A stretch of 64,000 bases of DNA from NCBI GenBank assembly GCA_041399065.1, contig JAWKTN010000003.1, positions 1,207,695 through 1,271,694 on the forward strand, written 5' to 3'. This stretch comes from JAGQPD01 sp020426865. Lineage in GTDB: Bacteria > Planctomycetota > Planctomycetia > Pirellulales > Pirellulaceae. The notes below the pieces were generated by a model. The model made no database searches. It worked only from the letters and a program-made list of their open reading frames with translations, and was not told the DNA's origin. Made by a program: the position numbers and the translations under genes. Positions 50,396-59,013 of this stretch are shown piece by piece; within the stretch, counting starts at the first letter, position 1, and every line of letters starts with the position of its first letter.

Positions 50396-51856
50396 ATGCT
50401 GCGTTGGCTCGCCAACACGCTGACTCGCGCGAAGTCGCCCGGCGCCGCAATGCGCCGCGGTCGAGTGGTTCGCGCCCGCTACGACGCGGCGTCGACCACG
50501 CACGACAACCGCAAGCACTGGGCGAGCGCCGACGGTCTGTCCGCCAACGCGGCCAACAGCGCCGAGGTGCGTCGGACGTTGCGCAACCGCGCCCGCTACG
50601 AAGTGGCCAATAATAGCTACGCCCGCGGGATCGTGCTGACGCTGGCCAACGACGTGGTCGGCACCGGCCCCCGCTTGCAACTGCTCACCGACAACCCGGA
50701 AGCCAACCGCCGCATCGAGCGGGAGTTCGCCGCGTGGTCGAAGGCAATCAACCTGCCCGAAAAACTCCGCACGATGCGGATGTCGCGGGCGCAAGACGGC
50801 GAGTCCTTCGCCGTGCTGACCAGCAACCCCCAACTCTACACGGGCATCCAGCTCGACCTGCGTCTCATCGAGGCCGACCAGGTCTGTACGCCGGACCTCA
50901 ACCCGATTTCGTCGCGCGGCGTGGACGGCATCGTGTTCAATGCTGCCGGCAATCCGGTCGAGTACCACATCCTCAAGCACCACCCGGGCGAATCGCTTCA
51001 ATCCAATCGCGACTACGATCGCCTACCAGCCGAGGCGGTCGTTCACTTCTTCCGCCTCGACCGTCCCGGGCAGGCCCGTGGCATCCCTGACATCACGCCG
51101 GCGCTGCCGCTGTTCGCTCAGCTCCGCCGGTTCACGCTTGCGGTGCTCGCCGCAGCTGAAACGGCTGCCGACTTCGCCGGCATCCTGTATACCGACGCGC
51201 CGGCCAATGGCGAAGCGGACGCTGCCGAGCCGTTCGAACCGATCGAACTCGAACAGCGGGCGCTACTCACCATGCCCGGCGGCTGGAAGATGAGCCAGCT
51301 CGAAGCCGAGCAGCCTTCGACCACTTATGGCGAGTTCAAACGCGAGATTCTCAACGAGATCGCGCGGTGTCTGAACATGCCGTTTAATGTCGCTGCTGGC
51401 AATTCGTCTGGATACAACTACGCCTCAGGGCGTCTGGATCACCAGACTTACTTCAAATCAATCCGCGTCGAGCAGTCTCAACTGGAGACCATTGTGCTCG
51501 ATCGCGTTCTCGCCGCGTGGCTCGACGAAGCCGCGCTGATCCCCGGCTTGATCCCCAGCGGGATGTCCCCGATCGCCCAATGGCCGTCGCAATGGTTCTG
51601 GGACGGTCACGAGCACGTCGACCCGGCCAAGGAAGCCAACGCCCAGGCGACGCGGCTGGCCAATCACACCACCACGCTCGCCCACGAGTACGCGCGGCAG
51701 GGCCGCGACTGGGAAGAGGCCCTGCGCCAACGGGCCAGCGAGATGGCGCTCATGCAAGAGCTGGGCCTGTCGCCCGCAGCGGCGATGCCTAGCACCGATC
51801 CCACGGAGGAAGAGGATGGCGAAGAAGACGAAGTCGCGCCCGCCCGCGCAGCCTGA
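50396..51856 (+). CDS. Phage portal protein (lambda family)
   Basis: 486 aa. VRARYDAASTTHDNRKHWASAD is the typical start of lambda-type portals; also RARYEVANNSYARGIVLTLANDVVGTGPRLQ, GESFAVL, FFRLDRPGQARGIPDITPAL and LNMPFNVAAGNSSGYNYASGRLDHQTY. It forms the dodecameric ring for DNA entry and tail attachment. The acidic C-terminus (PTEEEDGEEDEV) overlaps the capsid-fusion start by 41 bp. Confidence 0.94.
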   Translation: MLRWLANTLTRAKSPGAAMRRGRVVRARYDAASTTHDNRKHWASADGLSANAANSAEVRRTLRNRARYEVANNSYARGIVLTLANDVVGTGPRLQLLTDNPEANRRIEREFAAWSKAINLPEKLRTMRMSRAQDGESFAVLTSNPQLYTGIQLDLRLIEADQVCTPDLNPISSRGVDGIVFNAAGNPVEYHILKHHPGESLQSNRDYDRLPAEAVVHFFRLDRPGQARGIPDITPALPLFAQLRRFTLAVLAAAETAADFAGILYTDAPANGEADAAEPFEPIELEQRALLTMPGGWKMSQLEAEQPSTTYGEFKREILNEIARCLNMPFNVAAGNSSGYNYASGRLDHQTYFKSIRVEQSQLETIVLDRVLAAWLDEAALIPGLIPSGMSPIAQWPSQWFWDGHEHVDPAKEANAQATRLANHTTTLAHEYARQGRDWEEALRQRASEMALMQELGLSPAAAMPSTDPTEEEDGEEDEVAPARAA

Positions 51857-53831
51857 AACGACCAACGTGCCGCGGTCGCTCGAACTGACCGCCACGGCCG
51901 TCTTCGACGTGTCGGCGGCCACCGACGAAGGCTCGCCGTTGCCCCGGTTCCGGATGGTCGCCTACACCGGCGCGCCGATGCGAATCGCTGGCTGGCGCTA
52001 CCCGGTTGTGATTGATCTCGCCGGCCTGTCGGTGCCGTCGCAGTCGCGGCCGATCCGGTTCAGCCATGACCCGGGCGCCGGCGTCGGTCACACCGACAGC
52101 ATCCGCGTTGACGGCGGCCAGTTGGTCGCCAGCGGCGTGATCTCCCGCGATACGGCCGCGGCGCGGGAAGTCGTCGCCTCCTCGAAAAACGGCTTCCCCT
52201 GGCAAGCATCGGTGGGAACGACGGTCGAGGAGTTCGAGTTCGTCAAAGACCGCCAGACCGCGCTCGTCAACGGTCAGGAACACGCTGGCCCCTTGAACGT
52301 CGTCCGCAAGGCGACGCTCAGCGAGATCAGTTTCGTCGACCTCGGCGCCGACTCGCAGACCACCGCGATGGTCGCCGCCTTCGCTTCCGAACCAGATTCC
52401 TCTGAGGAGCCTACCGATATGGACGCCACCGACACCACTATGCCCGAAGCCAACAAGACCGAAGGCACGCCCACCACTTCCGAACCGCCTGCGCCGAGCG
52501 TGACTGCCGCCTCGGCCGTCGACGACATCCGCGCCGAAGCAGCCGCCGAAGTGACCCGCATCGCGGCGATGCGCAAGCTGACCGCCGGTCGTTTTCCCGA
52601 GGTCGAAGCCAAGGCGATCGCCGAGGGCTGGGACGTCACCAAGTGCGAACTGGAGGTGCTGCGAGCCAACCGCCCGACGGCGCCCGCGATTCATTCGCCC
52701 GACAAGACGGTCACCGGCCGAATGCTGGAAGCAGCCTGCCTGATGACGGGGCGCGTCGACGGCATCGAGGCGATGTTTGACGATCAGACTCTCGAAGCCG
52801 CCAACGGGCGGTTCCGCGGCGGCATCGGACTGCAGGAACTCCTGCTCGAGGCGGCGTGGGCCAACGGCTACACCGGGCGAAACTTCCGCGACAGCCGCGC
52901 CGTGTTGCGGTACGCCTTCAACCCGTCGCTCGAAGCAGGCTTCTCGACGGTCGACATTGGCGGAATCTTGTCGAACGTCGCCAACAAGTTCCTGCTGGAC
53001 GGGTTCTTCAGCGTCGAGCGGACGTGGCGGAACATCACGGCCGTGCGGAACGTGAGCGACTTCAAGACGGTCACCAGCTACCGCCTGGTCGGCAAGGACA
53101 CCTACGAGCAGGTGGCCCCCGGCGGCGAATTGAAACACGGCACGCTCGGCGAGGAGAAGTACGAGAACAAGGCCGACACCTACGGTCTGATGCTCTCGAT
53201 CGACCGCCGCGACATCATCAACGACGACCTTGACGCGATCACCACGGTGCCGCGCAAGCTGGGTCGCGGGTCGGGGCTCAAGATCAACGATGTTTTCTGG
53301 TCGACGTTCCTGGCCAACGGCGCGTTCTTCTCGGCGGCCAACAAGAACCTGATCACCGGCGCATCGACGGCGCTTTCGATCGACGGGCTGACCGAAGGCG
53401 AGGTCGCCTTCATGGATCAGGTCGACGCGGACGGCAAGCCGATCGGCATGATGCCGGCGATCCTGTTGGTTCCGACCGCACTTTCGGCCGTCGGTTCGCA
53501 GCTGTTCAAGTCGACCGAGCTGCGGGACACGACCGCCACGACGAAGTACCCGGTCTCCAACCCCCACCAGGGCAAGTTCCGGGTCGAGGTGAGCCGCTAC
53601 CTCTCCAACGCTCAGTACACGGGCAACTCGGCCAAGGCGTGGTATCTGCTGTCCGAGGCGACCGACCTGCCAGTGATCGAGGTCGCGTTCCTCAACGGTC
53701 AGGAGTCCCCCACGATCGAAACGGCCGAGGCCGACTTCAACAAGCTCGGCGTGCAGATGCGGGGCTATCACGATTTCGGCGTCGCGCTGCAGGACCCGCG
53801 CGGTGGCGTGAAGGCCAAGGGCGAAGCGTAA
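51816..53831 (+). CDS. Prohead protease-major capsid fusion
   Basis: 671 aa. Residues ~20-195 are a U35-type prohead protease (FRMVAYTGAPMRIAGWRYP, IRFSHDPGAGVGHTDSIR with the His, GFPWQASVG with the catalytic Ser, VVRKATLSEISFVDLGAD). Residues ~200-290 are a low-complexity/coiled scaffold-like linker. Residues ~300-670 are a Mu/HK97-like major capsid domain (LLLEAAWANGYTGRNFRDSRAVLRYAF, RDIINDDLDAITTVPRKLGRG, LLVPTALSAVGSQLF). The three functions are thus made as one polyprotein, which presumably cleaves itself after assembly. Confidence 0.9.
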   Translation: MAKKTKSRPPAQPETTNVPRSLELTATAVFDVSAATDEGSPLPRFRMVAYTGAPMRIAGWRYPVVIDLAGLSVPSQSRPIRFSHDPGAGVGHTDSIRVDGGQLVASGVISRDTAAAREVVASSKNGFPWQASVGTTVEEFEFVKDRQTALVNGQEHAGPLNVVRKATLSEISFVDLGADSQTTAMVAAFASEPDSSEEPTDMDATDTTMPEANKTEGTPTTSEPPAPSVTAASAVDDIRAEAAAEVTRIAAMRKLTAGRFPEVEAKAIAEGWDVTKCELEVLRANRPTAPAIHSPDKTVTGRMLEAACLMTGRVDGIEAMFDDQTLEAANGRFRGGIGLQELLLEAAWANGYTGRNFRDSRAVLRYAFNPSLEAGFSTVDIGGILSNVANKFLLDGFFSVERTWRNITAVRNVSDFKTVTSYRLVGKDTYEQVAPGGELKHGTLGEEKYENKADTYGLMLSIDRRDIINDDLDAITTVPRKLGRGSGLKINDVFWSTFLANGAFFSAANKNLITGASTALSIDGLTEGEVAFMDQVDADGKPIGMMPAILLVPTALSAVGSQLFKSTELRDTTATTKYPVSNPHQGKFRVEVSRYLSNAQYTGNSAKAWYLLSEATDLPVIEVAFLNGQESPTIETAEADFNKLGVQMRGYHDFGVALQDPRGGVKAKGEA

Positions 53832-53876
53832 TCCCCATCCAACTGATCACTCAGCAGAAACAAACAGGAGCATCCC

Positions 53877-54236
53877 ATGGCTGAAGCCACGTTTGTTCAT
53901 GACGGCGACGCCGTCGATTACACCCCTGACGCCGACGCGGCCGCCGGTGAAGTGGTCGTCCAAGGCACGCTGGTCGGCGTCACCAAGACGCCGATCACTG
54001 CAGGGCGATTGGGCGCGATTGCCGTGCGGGGCGTCTTCGACGTCGCCAAGGACGCGGCAACCGAGTTTACCGCGGGCCAGACCGTGTTCTGGGACGAGGC
54101 GACCAAGAAGGCGGTCGACACCGGCACGGTAGTGTTCGGCAAGGCGGTCGCCGACGCCGGCAATGGCCCCACCTCGGTGCGGACGTTGATCACGCCGGGC
54201 GTCGCCAGCGGCAATCAGAGCGTCGGCCCCGTCTGA
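53877..54236 (+). CDS. DUF2190 head decoration-like protein
   Basis: 119 aa. MAEATFVHDGDAVDYTPDADAAAGEVVVQGTLVGVTKTPI, then GAIAVRGVFDVAKDAATEFTAGQTVFWDEATKKAV fits DUF2190, a family of beta-rich capsid cementing proteins directly after the major capsid gene. AGGAGCATCCC precedes the ATG. Confidence 0.9.
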   Translation: MAEATFVHDGDAVDYTPDADAAAGEVVVQGTLVGVTKTPITAGRLGAIAVRGVFDVAKDAATEFTAGQTVFWDEATKKAVDTGTVVFGKAVADAGNGPTSVRTLITPGVASGNQSVGPV

Positions 54237-54272
54237 TAGTCACCTTCGTCTCCCAGGAGCGATCGCTTCCCC

Positions 54273-55172
54273 ATGAAAGTCGTCTACTCGTTCTACAGCG
54301 GCCCCTATGCGGGCGACCCGGCCACCAACCCTGGCAATTGGTCCAATCCCGGCGTCGAGTTCTTGATCTGGGCGTGGTCGGTCCTCGAAACGCGCAAGTG
54401 GGCGAGCAAGGTCGAGCTGGTCACGGACGATTTCGGGGCGGCGTTGTTCGACGAACTGGGGATCGAGTTCGATTCGGTCGTCACGGCGCTCAACAACGTC
54501 GAGCCAAGCGGCGGGAAGCTGTGGGCGATCGGCAAGCTCGAAGCCTACGCCCTACAGGACGAACCGTTCATGCACCTCGACGGCGACGCCTGGTTCGCGA
54601 CGCCGCCGTCCGATGACATCCTCGCCTACCGGCTGGCTTGCCAGTCGAAGGAAGATGCCACCCCGGGATCGCCTTATGCGCGGTGCCTTCGGGAGGTGCT
54701 GCAGGGGACGGACGACGTTTTCCCGTACCGGTTGTTCCACGCGATCGGACCTCGGACTCCGGTTGCCAGTTGCCTGAGCGTCTACGTCTGCAACGACCTG
54801 GAGTTCAACCTTGAGTATTGCACGCAGGCGCGGTCGTTCTACGACGAGTGGGTCGCGAAGAAGCCTGGTTCGTTCCAGGACCTGCAGGAATGGAACATCG
54901 TCGTCGAGCAGCTGATGTTCGGCGAGCTCTGCTATCAGACGTATGGCTTCGAGCCGGCGTACCTGCTGCCGACCACCAAACTCGATAGTCGGACCAACGA
55001 CATCGACTTCTGTCACGTCTGGGGCGCCAAGCGCGGCAACCCGGCCAACCTGCAGTCGCTGCGCCGGCTCCGCGTCGACCACCCGGAACTCTATCACCGC
55101 ATCGCTGCCAGGTTCGACCTGCAGCGGACTCTGGATCGTCAGCTCAGTAAAGGAACTGCCTCGCATGCCTGA
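54273..55172 (+). CDS. Glycosyltransferase-like (DUF6734-type) protein in morphogenesis operon
   Basis: 299 aa. KVVYSFYSGPY, then WAWSVLETRKWASKVELVTDDFGAAL, LWAIGKLEAYALQDEPFMHLDGDAWF (Asp103-Gly-Asp105, a DxD metal/nucleotide-sugar motif) and VEQLMFGELCYQTYG. This is the GT-A layout of DUF6734 and related capsular glycosyltransferases. No membrane segment. It sits between capsid decoration and tail-joining genes, where a glycosyltransferase is not standard; it might glycosylate virion proteins or host surface structures. Activity is inferred. Confidence 0.72.
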   Translation: MKVVYSFYSGPYAGDPATNPGNWSNPGVEFLIWAWSVLETRKWASKVELVTDDFGAALFDELGIEFDSVVTALNNVEPSGGKLWAIGKLEAYALQDEPFMHLDGDAWFATPPSDDILAYRLACQSKEDATPGSPYARCLREVLQGTDDVFPYRLFHAIGPRTPVASCLSVYVCNDLEFNLEYCTQARSFYDEWVAKKPGSFQDLQEWNIVVEQLMFGELCYQTYGFEPAYLLPTTKLDSRTNDIDFCHVWGAKRGNPANLQSLRRLRVDHPELYHRIAARFDLQRTLDRQLSKGTASHA

Positions 55173-56520
55173 AAAACTTCAAGCCATGTTCGCTTCGCGT
55201 CGGTTCTGGGTCGCCTTGGCTGGCGTCCTGGTCGTGGTCCTCCAGGAACTCGGCATGCCGATCGCAGAGGACCACGTGCAGATGATCGTGCTGGTCCTCG
55301 CCAGCTGGATCGTCGGCGATTCGATCCGCTCTACGGGCGGAGCGTTTGCCGCAGCCGTCTTGCTGGCGTGCGTGCTCTCGGTCCCAGCGATGGCGGACGA
55401 CGCCCACGATCTGTGCCGGGCGGCAACCGTTCGCGTGCGGAACGGCAGTTCGCTGGGCACCGGCACGGCGTTCCGAGCCAGCAGAGACTATGTCTATGTG
55501 CTCACCAACGCCCACGTGGCCGGGACGCGGCTGGGAACCCGGGTCGAGTGCGAGTTTTGGCGCGAAGGACACCAATCGAGTCCGGTCGCGGGGGAAACGG
55601 TCGTCGTGGCCTACGTGCCACGGGCCTACCGGGACATCGCCGTGGTGCGGATCGACCGGCGGCTGTTGCGCGGCTACCTTCCCGCCGTCGTGCCGATCGC
55701 CAATCCCGACGAGCAGGCTGACTACCGGCGGCTGTTCTCGGTCGGGTGCGCGAGTGGTCGCTGGCCCACCGCATTTGAAGGGTTCGCGCTGCGGCGCAAC
55801 GCGAGCGGCGGCGACACGGTCCATTTCGTGCCGGCGCCGGCGGGTGGTCGGAGCGGCTCGGCGTTGTTCGACGTCGAGGGCGACACGCCGCGGATTGTGG
55901 GGCTGGTTGCCTGGCGATCCAGCGATAACGGCGGTCACGGCCTCGACGGCCGCGGCGAAAAGCACGGCTACGGCATCGCGATGACGCACCACGAAGTGTG
56001 GGCCGGCCTCCGTGGCGAGCGTCAGAGCATTTCGCTCGCCGCTCCGAACGATGCCATCCCCGTCCAGCACACCGAAACCGACAAGACCAAGACCGAAACC
56101 GGCGAACGCAGCGTTCTCAAGCAGCCCAGCCCACCGGCGGCCCCGCTCGAAACGGGCAGCTCCGGCGACGTCATTCTGTTGTACTCCGATCCGGTCGCCA
56201 TCGGCCCCAATCCCGAACCGCCCGCGGTGGGCGGTTGTGAAGACGGTCGGTGCCTGCCGCCACAAGACTCGCCAAGCGATCCCTTGTTTCCGAGCATGCC
56301 GGACGACCTGGGCGGTTCGCCGGACACGCCGACTCCCAGTATGCCCGCCAGTCGTGATTGGCTCCCGTGGGCCATTGCCATCGCCGCGGTGATCGTGTTG
56401 GTCGGGCGACCACTGTTGCGAGTTCCTGGGGCCGCCGTGGACTGGTTCGCCGGCCGCGTCGAACAGCGGCTGCAGACACACGCCCAGGCGCCGCCGCAAC
56501 CAACGGACAAGAAGGCATGA
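55165..56520 (+). CDS. Membrane trypsin-like serine protease with holin-like N-terminus
   Basis: 451 aa. Residues ~13-52 hold two membrane helices with short turn (FWVALAGVLVVVLQELGMP; QMIVLVLASWIVGDSIR), resembling small phage holin-family proteins. Residues ~58-76 (AFAAAVLLACVLSVPAMA) look like a complete signal peptide with an AMA site. The chymotrypsin-type protease follows: His117 (LTNAHVAG), Asp157 (YRDIAVVRI), Ser230 (GGRSGSALFD). A Pro-rich linker and a final membrane helix (WLPWAIAIAAVIVLVG) end the protein. It appears to be a fusion of a holin-like gene and a secreted protease gene. Confidence 0.82.
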   Translation: MPEKLQAMFASRRFWVALAGVLVVVLQELGMPIAEDHVQMIVLVLASWIVGDSIRSTGGAFAAAVLLACVLSVPAMADDAHDLCRAATVRVRNGSSLGTGTAFRASRDYVYVLTNAHVAGTRLGTRVECEFWREGHQSSPVAGETVVVAYVPRAYRDIAVVRIDRRLLRGYLPAVVPIANPDEQADYRRLFSVGCASGRWPTAFEGFALRRNASGGDTVHFVPAPAGGRSGSALFDVEGDTPRIVGLVAWRSSDNGGHGLDGRGEKHGYGIAMTHHEVWAGLRGERQSISLAAPNDAIPVQHTETDKTKTETGERSVLKQPSPPAAPLETGSSGDVILLYSDPVAIGPNPEPPAVGGCEDGRCLPPQDSPSDPLFPSMPDDLGGSPDTPTPSMPASRDWLPWAIAIAAVIVLVGRPLLRVPGAAVDWFAGRVEQRLQTHAQAPPQPTDKKA

Positions 56521-56903
56521 GCGACCTGCTCGAAAAGGGCCAGCAGTGGCTCGCCGATCAACTGACAACCCGCGCCGCCCAGACGGTGGTCTACGCCCGC
56601 GACGGCGACGAGGTGTCAGTGCCGGCGACCATCGGCCAGACGACCTTCGAGCACGACGACGGGCAGGGAACTATCATCCGCACGCAGGTGCGTGACTACC
56701 TGATCGACGCCAACAAGCTCGTGCTCGCAGGCCAAACCACGCAGCCCAAGCCGGGCGACCAGATTCGTGAGACGGCCGGCGACACCACGTTCACCTACGA
56801 AATGATGGCGATCGCCGGCGAGCCGTGCTGGCGGTACAGCGATCCCTTCCGCATCAAGCTCCGCATCCACACCAAACTCATTAGCGAGGAACAGGGCACC
56901 TGA
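56517..56903 (+). CDS. Head-tail connector-like protein
   Basis: 128 aa, coupled to the protease gene by ATGA. QQWLADQLTTRAAQTVVYARDGDEVSVPATIGQTTFE, RTQVRDYLIDANKLVLAGQTTQPKPGDQIRET is the pattern of small phage head-closure proteins that lie between capsid and tail-completion genes. Function by position and pattern. Confidence 0.7.
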   Translation: MSDLLEKGQQWLADQLTTRAAQTVVYARDGDEVSVPATIGQTTFEHDDGQGTIIRTQVRDYLIDANKLVLAGQTTQPKPGDQIRETAGDTTFTYEMMAIAGEPCWRYSDPFRIKLRIHTKLISEEQGT

Positions 56904-57331
56904 TGGCGATCCCGATTGATGTTGCCGACTCCCTCGTCGCCGAGCTCAACGCGGCCCAGCTCAGCCAGCCGCTGCAGGCGGTGCGCGGCTACGTGCCGGA
57001 GTACGACCTCAAGGAGATGAAGTCGCTGCGGGTTACGGTCGTGCCGCGCGAACTGAGCGTCACCAGCGTCAGTCGCGATCGGTTGAGCTACGACGCGCAG
57101 GTCGACATCGCCGTGCAGCAGAAGTTCGCCAAGGGGGACAACCCGGAGATCGATCCGCTGGTCAACCTGGTGGAGGAGATTGCGGACCTGTTCCGGCTCA
57201 AGCGGCTGGCCAGCTACCCGGCGGCCATTTGGACCAAGACAGAACACCGCGTTTTGTACTCGCCCGAGCATTGGATCGAGCTGCGGCAGTTTACGAGCCT
57301 GCTCACCCTCACCTTCAAAGTCGTGAGGTGA
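56903..57331 (+). CDS. Tail terminator-like minor tail protein
   Basis: 142 aa; its ATG shares one base with the previous stop (TGATG). LVAELNAAQLSQPLQAVRGYVPEYDLKEMKSLRVTVVPRELSV, YDAQVDIAVQQKF and VEEIADLFRLKRL fit the alpha/beta tail-terminator class. The next gene starts 4 bp later. Confidence 0.7.
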   Translation: MAIPIDVADSLVAELNAAQLSQPLQAVRGYVPEYDLKEMKSLRVTVVPRELSVTSVSRDRLSYDAQVDIAVQQKFAKGDNPEIDPLVNLVEEIADLFRLKRLASYPAAIWTKTEHRVLYSPEHWIELRQFTSLLTLTFKVVR

Positions 57332-57335
57332 GCCG

Positions 57336-57782
57336 ATGGTGACCATGTCGCTCAAATCCGCCAAGGGCGCGTTCTTCGATCGGCCGGCCGTGAAGAACGC
57401 GGTCGATCACGCCACGCGGCGCAACCTGTCGAAGTTTGGCGCGTTCGTCCGTCAGCGCGCTAAGACCTCGATTCGCCGTCCGCCGAAGTCGGCCAAACCC
57501 CGAATCAGCCAACCAGGACGCCCGCCGTACTCGCACACCGGCCTGCTGAAGAAGTTCTTGTTCTTCGCTTACGACGCCAATGCCCAGTCGGTGGTGATCG
57601 GTCCGGTGCTGCTGAGAAAGAGCGACGGCAAGGCGCCGTCCCTGCTCGAGCATGGCGGCGTCGCCGTTCGCGAACGCAAACGTTGCCGCTATCGACCCCG
57701 ACCCTACATGCAACCCGCCTTCGACGCCGAACTGCCCGTGCTGCCTGAGCTGTGGCGCAACTCGGTGAAGGCGACCCGATAG
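57336..57782 (+). CDS. HK97 gp10-like tail completion protein
   Basis: 148 aa. HATRRNLSKFGAFVRQRAKTSIRRPPKSAKPRISQPGRPPYSHTGLLKKFLFFAYD and SLLEHGG...YRPRPYMQPAFDAEL are typical of the gp10/minor tail completion family (an N-terminal helix, then a beta-rich part with the RPPY-HTG motif). The order connector-terminator-completion-tube matches siphophages. Confidence 0.78.
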   Translation: MVTMSLKSAKGAFFDRPAVKNAVDHATRRNLSKFGAFVRQRAKTSIRRPPKSAKPRISQPGRPPYSHTGLLKKFLFFAYDANAQSVVIGPVLLRKSDGKAPSLLEHGGVAVRERKRCRYRPRPYMQPAFDAELPVLPELWRNSVKATR

Positions 57783-57794
57783 GAGAAATGAAAC

Positions 57795-58265
57795 ATGGCC
57801 ACGCGACTCGGCCTCGACGCCAAGCTTTACCGCAACACGAGTAGCTCGGGCACGGCCTGGGCGGAGATCTCGAACGTCAAAGACGTCACGCTCACGCTCG
57901 AAAAGGGCGAAGCGGACGTCACCACCCGCGCCAATGGCGGCTGGCGGGCGACTGTCGGCACGCTCAAGGACGCCTCGATCGAGTTCCAGATGGTCTGGGA
58001 CACCGACGACGACGGGTTCGCCGCGATCCAGCAGGCGTTCTTCAACAACGATCCGATCGAAGTGGCCGTGATGAGCGGCCCGATCGACGATCCCGAGTCC
58101 GAAGGGCTACGGGCGACCTGCGATGTGTTGAGCTTCACCCGCAACGAGGCGCTCGAAGAGGCGCTGATGGTCGATGTGTCGCTCAAGCCGACCTACGCCG
58201 CTGTCGCGCCGCAATGGATTGATGGCACTGGAAGCAGCGGCGCGGCGCCGGTCGGCCCCGTTTAA
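57795..58265 (+). CDS. Major tail tube protein
   Basis: 156 aa. TRLGLDAKLYRNTSSSGTAWAEISNVKDVTLTLEKGEADVTTRANGGWRATVGTLKDASIEFQMVWD is a typical siphophage tail-tube opening; the end is Gly/Ser-rich. GGAG precedes the ATG. It is followed by tail-chaperone frames and the tape measure, in canonical order. Confidence 0.85.
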   Translation: MATRLGLDAKLYRNTSSSGTAWAEISNVKDVTLTLEKGEADVTTRANGGWRATVGTLKDASIEFQMVWDTDDDGFAAIQQAFFNNDPIEVAVMSGPIDDPESEGLRATCDVLSFTRNEALEEALMVDVSLKPTYAAVAPQWIDGTGSSGAAPVGPV

Positions 58266-58285
58266 CGAGGAGTAACAACTGACGC

Positions 58286-58789
58286 ATGAAGACCTTCAAA
58301 GACAACGCGGGACGGACCTGGACGGTGGCGATCAACGTCGACGCCGTGAAACGGGTCCGCGCGATGCTGGAGATCGACCTGCTGGAAGCGGTCGAGGGAA
58401 AGCTAATTCAGCGACTCCGCGACGACCCCATCCTGCTGTGCGACGTGCTGTACGTGATCTGCAAGCCCGAGGCCGATTCCGCAGGCGTCACCGACGAGCA
58501 GTTTGGCCAGGGGATGGCGGGCGATGCGATCGACCACGCCACGGCTGCTTTCCTGGAGGAACTCGTCGGTTTTTTCCGGAAGGGCCGGCGGGAACTGCTG
58601 GCCAAGGCACTGGATCGACTCAACGAGGTCGAGACCAAGGCGATGGCGGTGGCGAATCAGCGGCTGGACGACCCGGAGATCGAACAGCAGATTCTGGCGG
58701 CCCTGAACGAACCCGCATCACTGCCGCCGGCGTCTGGCGACTCATCTGGCAGCTCGCCGGCGTCGCAGGAATCCGGCCCGAGCCCCTGA
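58286..58789 (+). CDS. Tail assembly chaperone, first frame (G-like)
   Basis: 167 aa. TFKDNAGRTWTVAINVDAVKRVRAMLEIDLLEAVEGKLIQRLRDDPILLCDVLYVIC is helical; the last ~25 residues are Ser/Gly/Pro-rich. Located between tail tube and tape measure like lambda G. A second open frame (-1) overlaps its 3' half and continues to 59010, as in G/GT. T-TTT-TTC in frame at 58570-58576 is a canonical slippery heptamer, although coding character persists in this frame well past it. Confidence 0.82.
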   Translation: MKTFKDNAGRTWTVAINVDAVKRVRAMLEIDLLEAVEGKLIQRLRDDPILLCDVLYVICKPEADSAGVTDEQFGQGMAGDAIDHATAAFLEELVGFFRKGRRELLAKALDRLNEVETKAMAVANQRLDDPEIEQQILAALNEPASLPPASGDSSGSSPASQESGPSP

Positions 58790-58809
58790 CGCTGCGGGAG
58801 CTGTGCTGG

Positions 58810-59010
58810 ATGACGGACGCCAGGCGGCGGGAGACATGGACGCATACCTCGCACCTGCTCGCGCAGCTGGCCAACGTCCACCGCGACCCCAAGCGGAAGC
58901 CACGTCCCTACTCGGCACGCGACTTCAACCCCACGGTGCAGGCGAACCTGCCCCCGAAACCCAAGGCCAACATCCGCATCCTCAAGGACGTATTCGTCGA
59001 CCGGAAGTAA
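58810..59010 (+). CDS. Tail assembly chaperone, second frame (T-like)
   Basis: The -1 frame relative to the preceding gene, open from before 58438 to 59010. Protein-like sequence begins about 58722 (VWRLIWQLAGVAGIRPEPLTLRELCW) and runs through MTDARRRETWTHTSHLLAQLANVHRDPKRKP to FNPTVQANLPPKPKANIRIL. An independent ATG exists at 58810 (66 aa), but the conserved-looking residues upstream of it point to frameshift expression as a G-T fusion. Confidence 0.68.
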   Translation: MTDARRRETWTHTSHLLAQLANVHRDPKRKPRPYSARDFNPTVQANLPPKPKANIRILKDVFVDRK

Positions 59011-59013
59011 CGC

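Noticed and set aside
51789..53771. 660-aa leftward open frame
   Set aside because: Antisense shadow of the protease-capsid gene; His/Arg/Gly-rich, no motif.
58570..58576. T-TTT-TTC as the certain frameshift site
   Set aside because: Sequence after it still reads as real protein in the original frame for about 50 codons, while the -1 frame there is low-complexity; kept only as a candidate.
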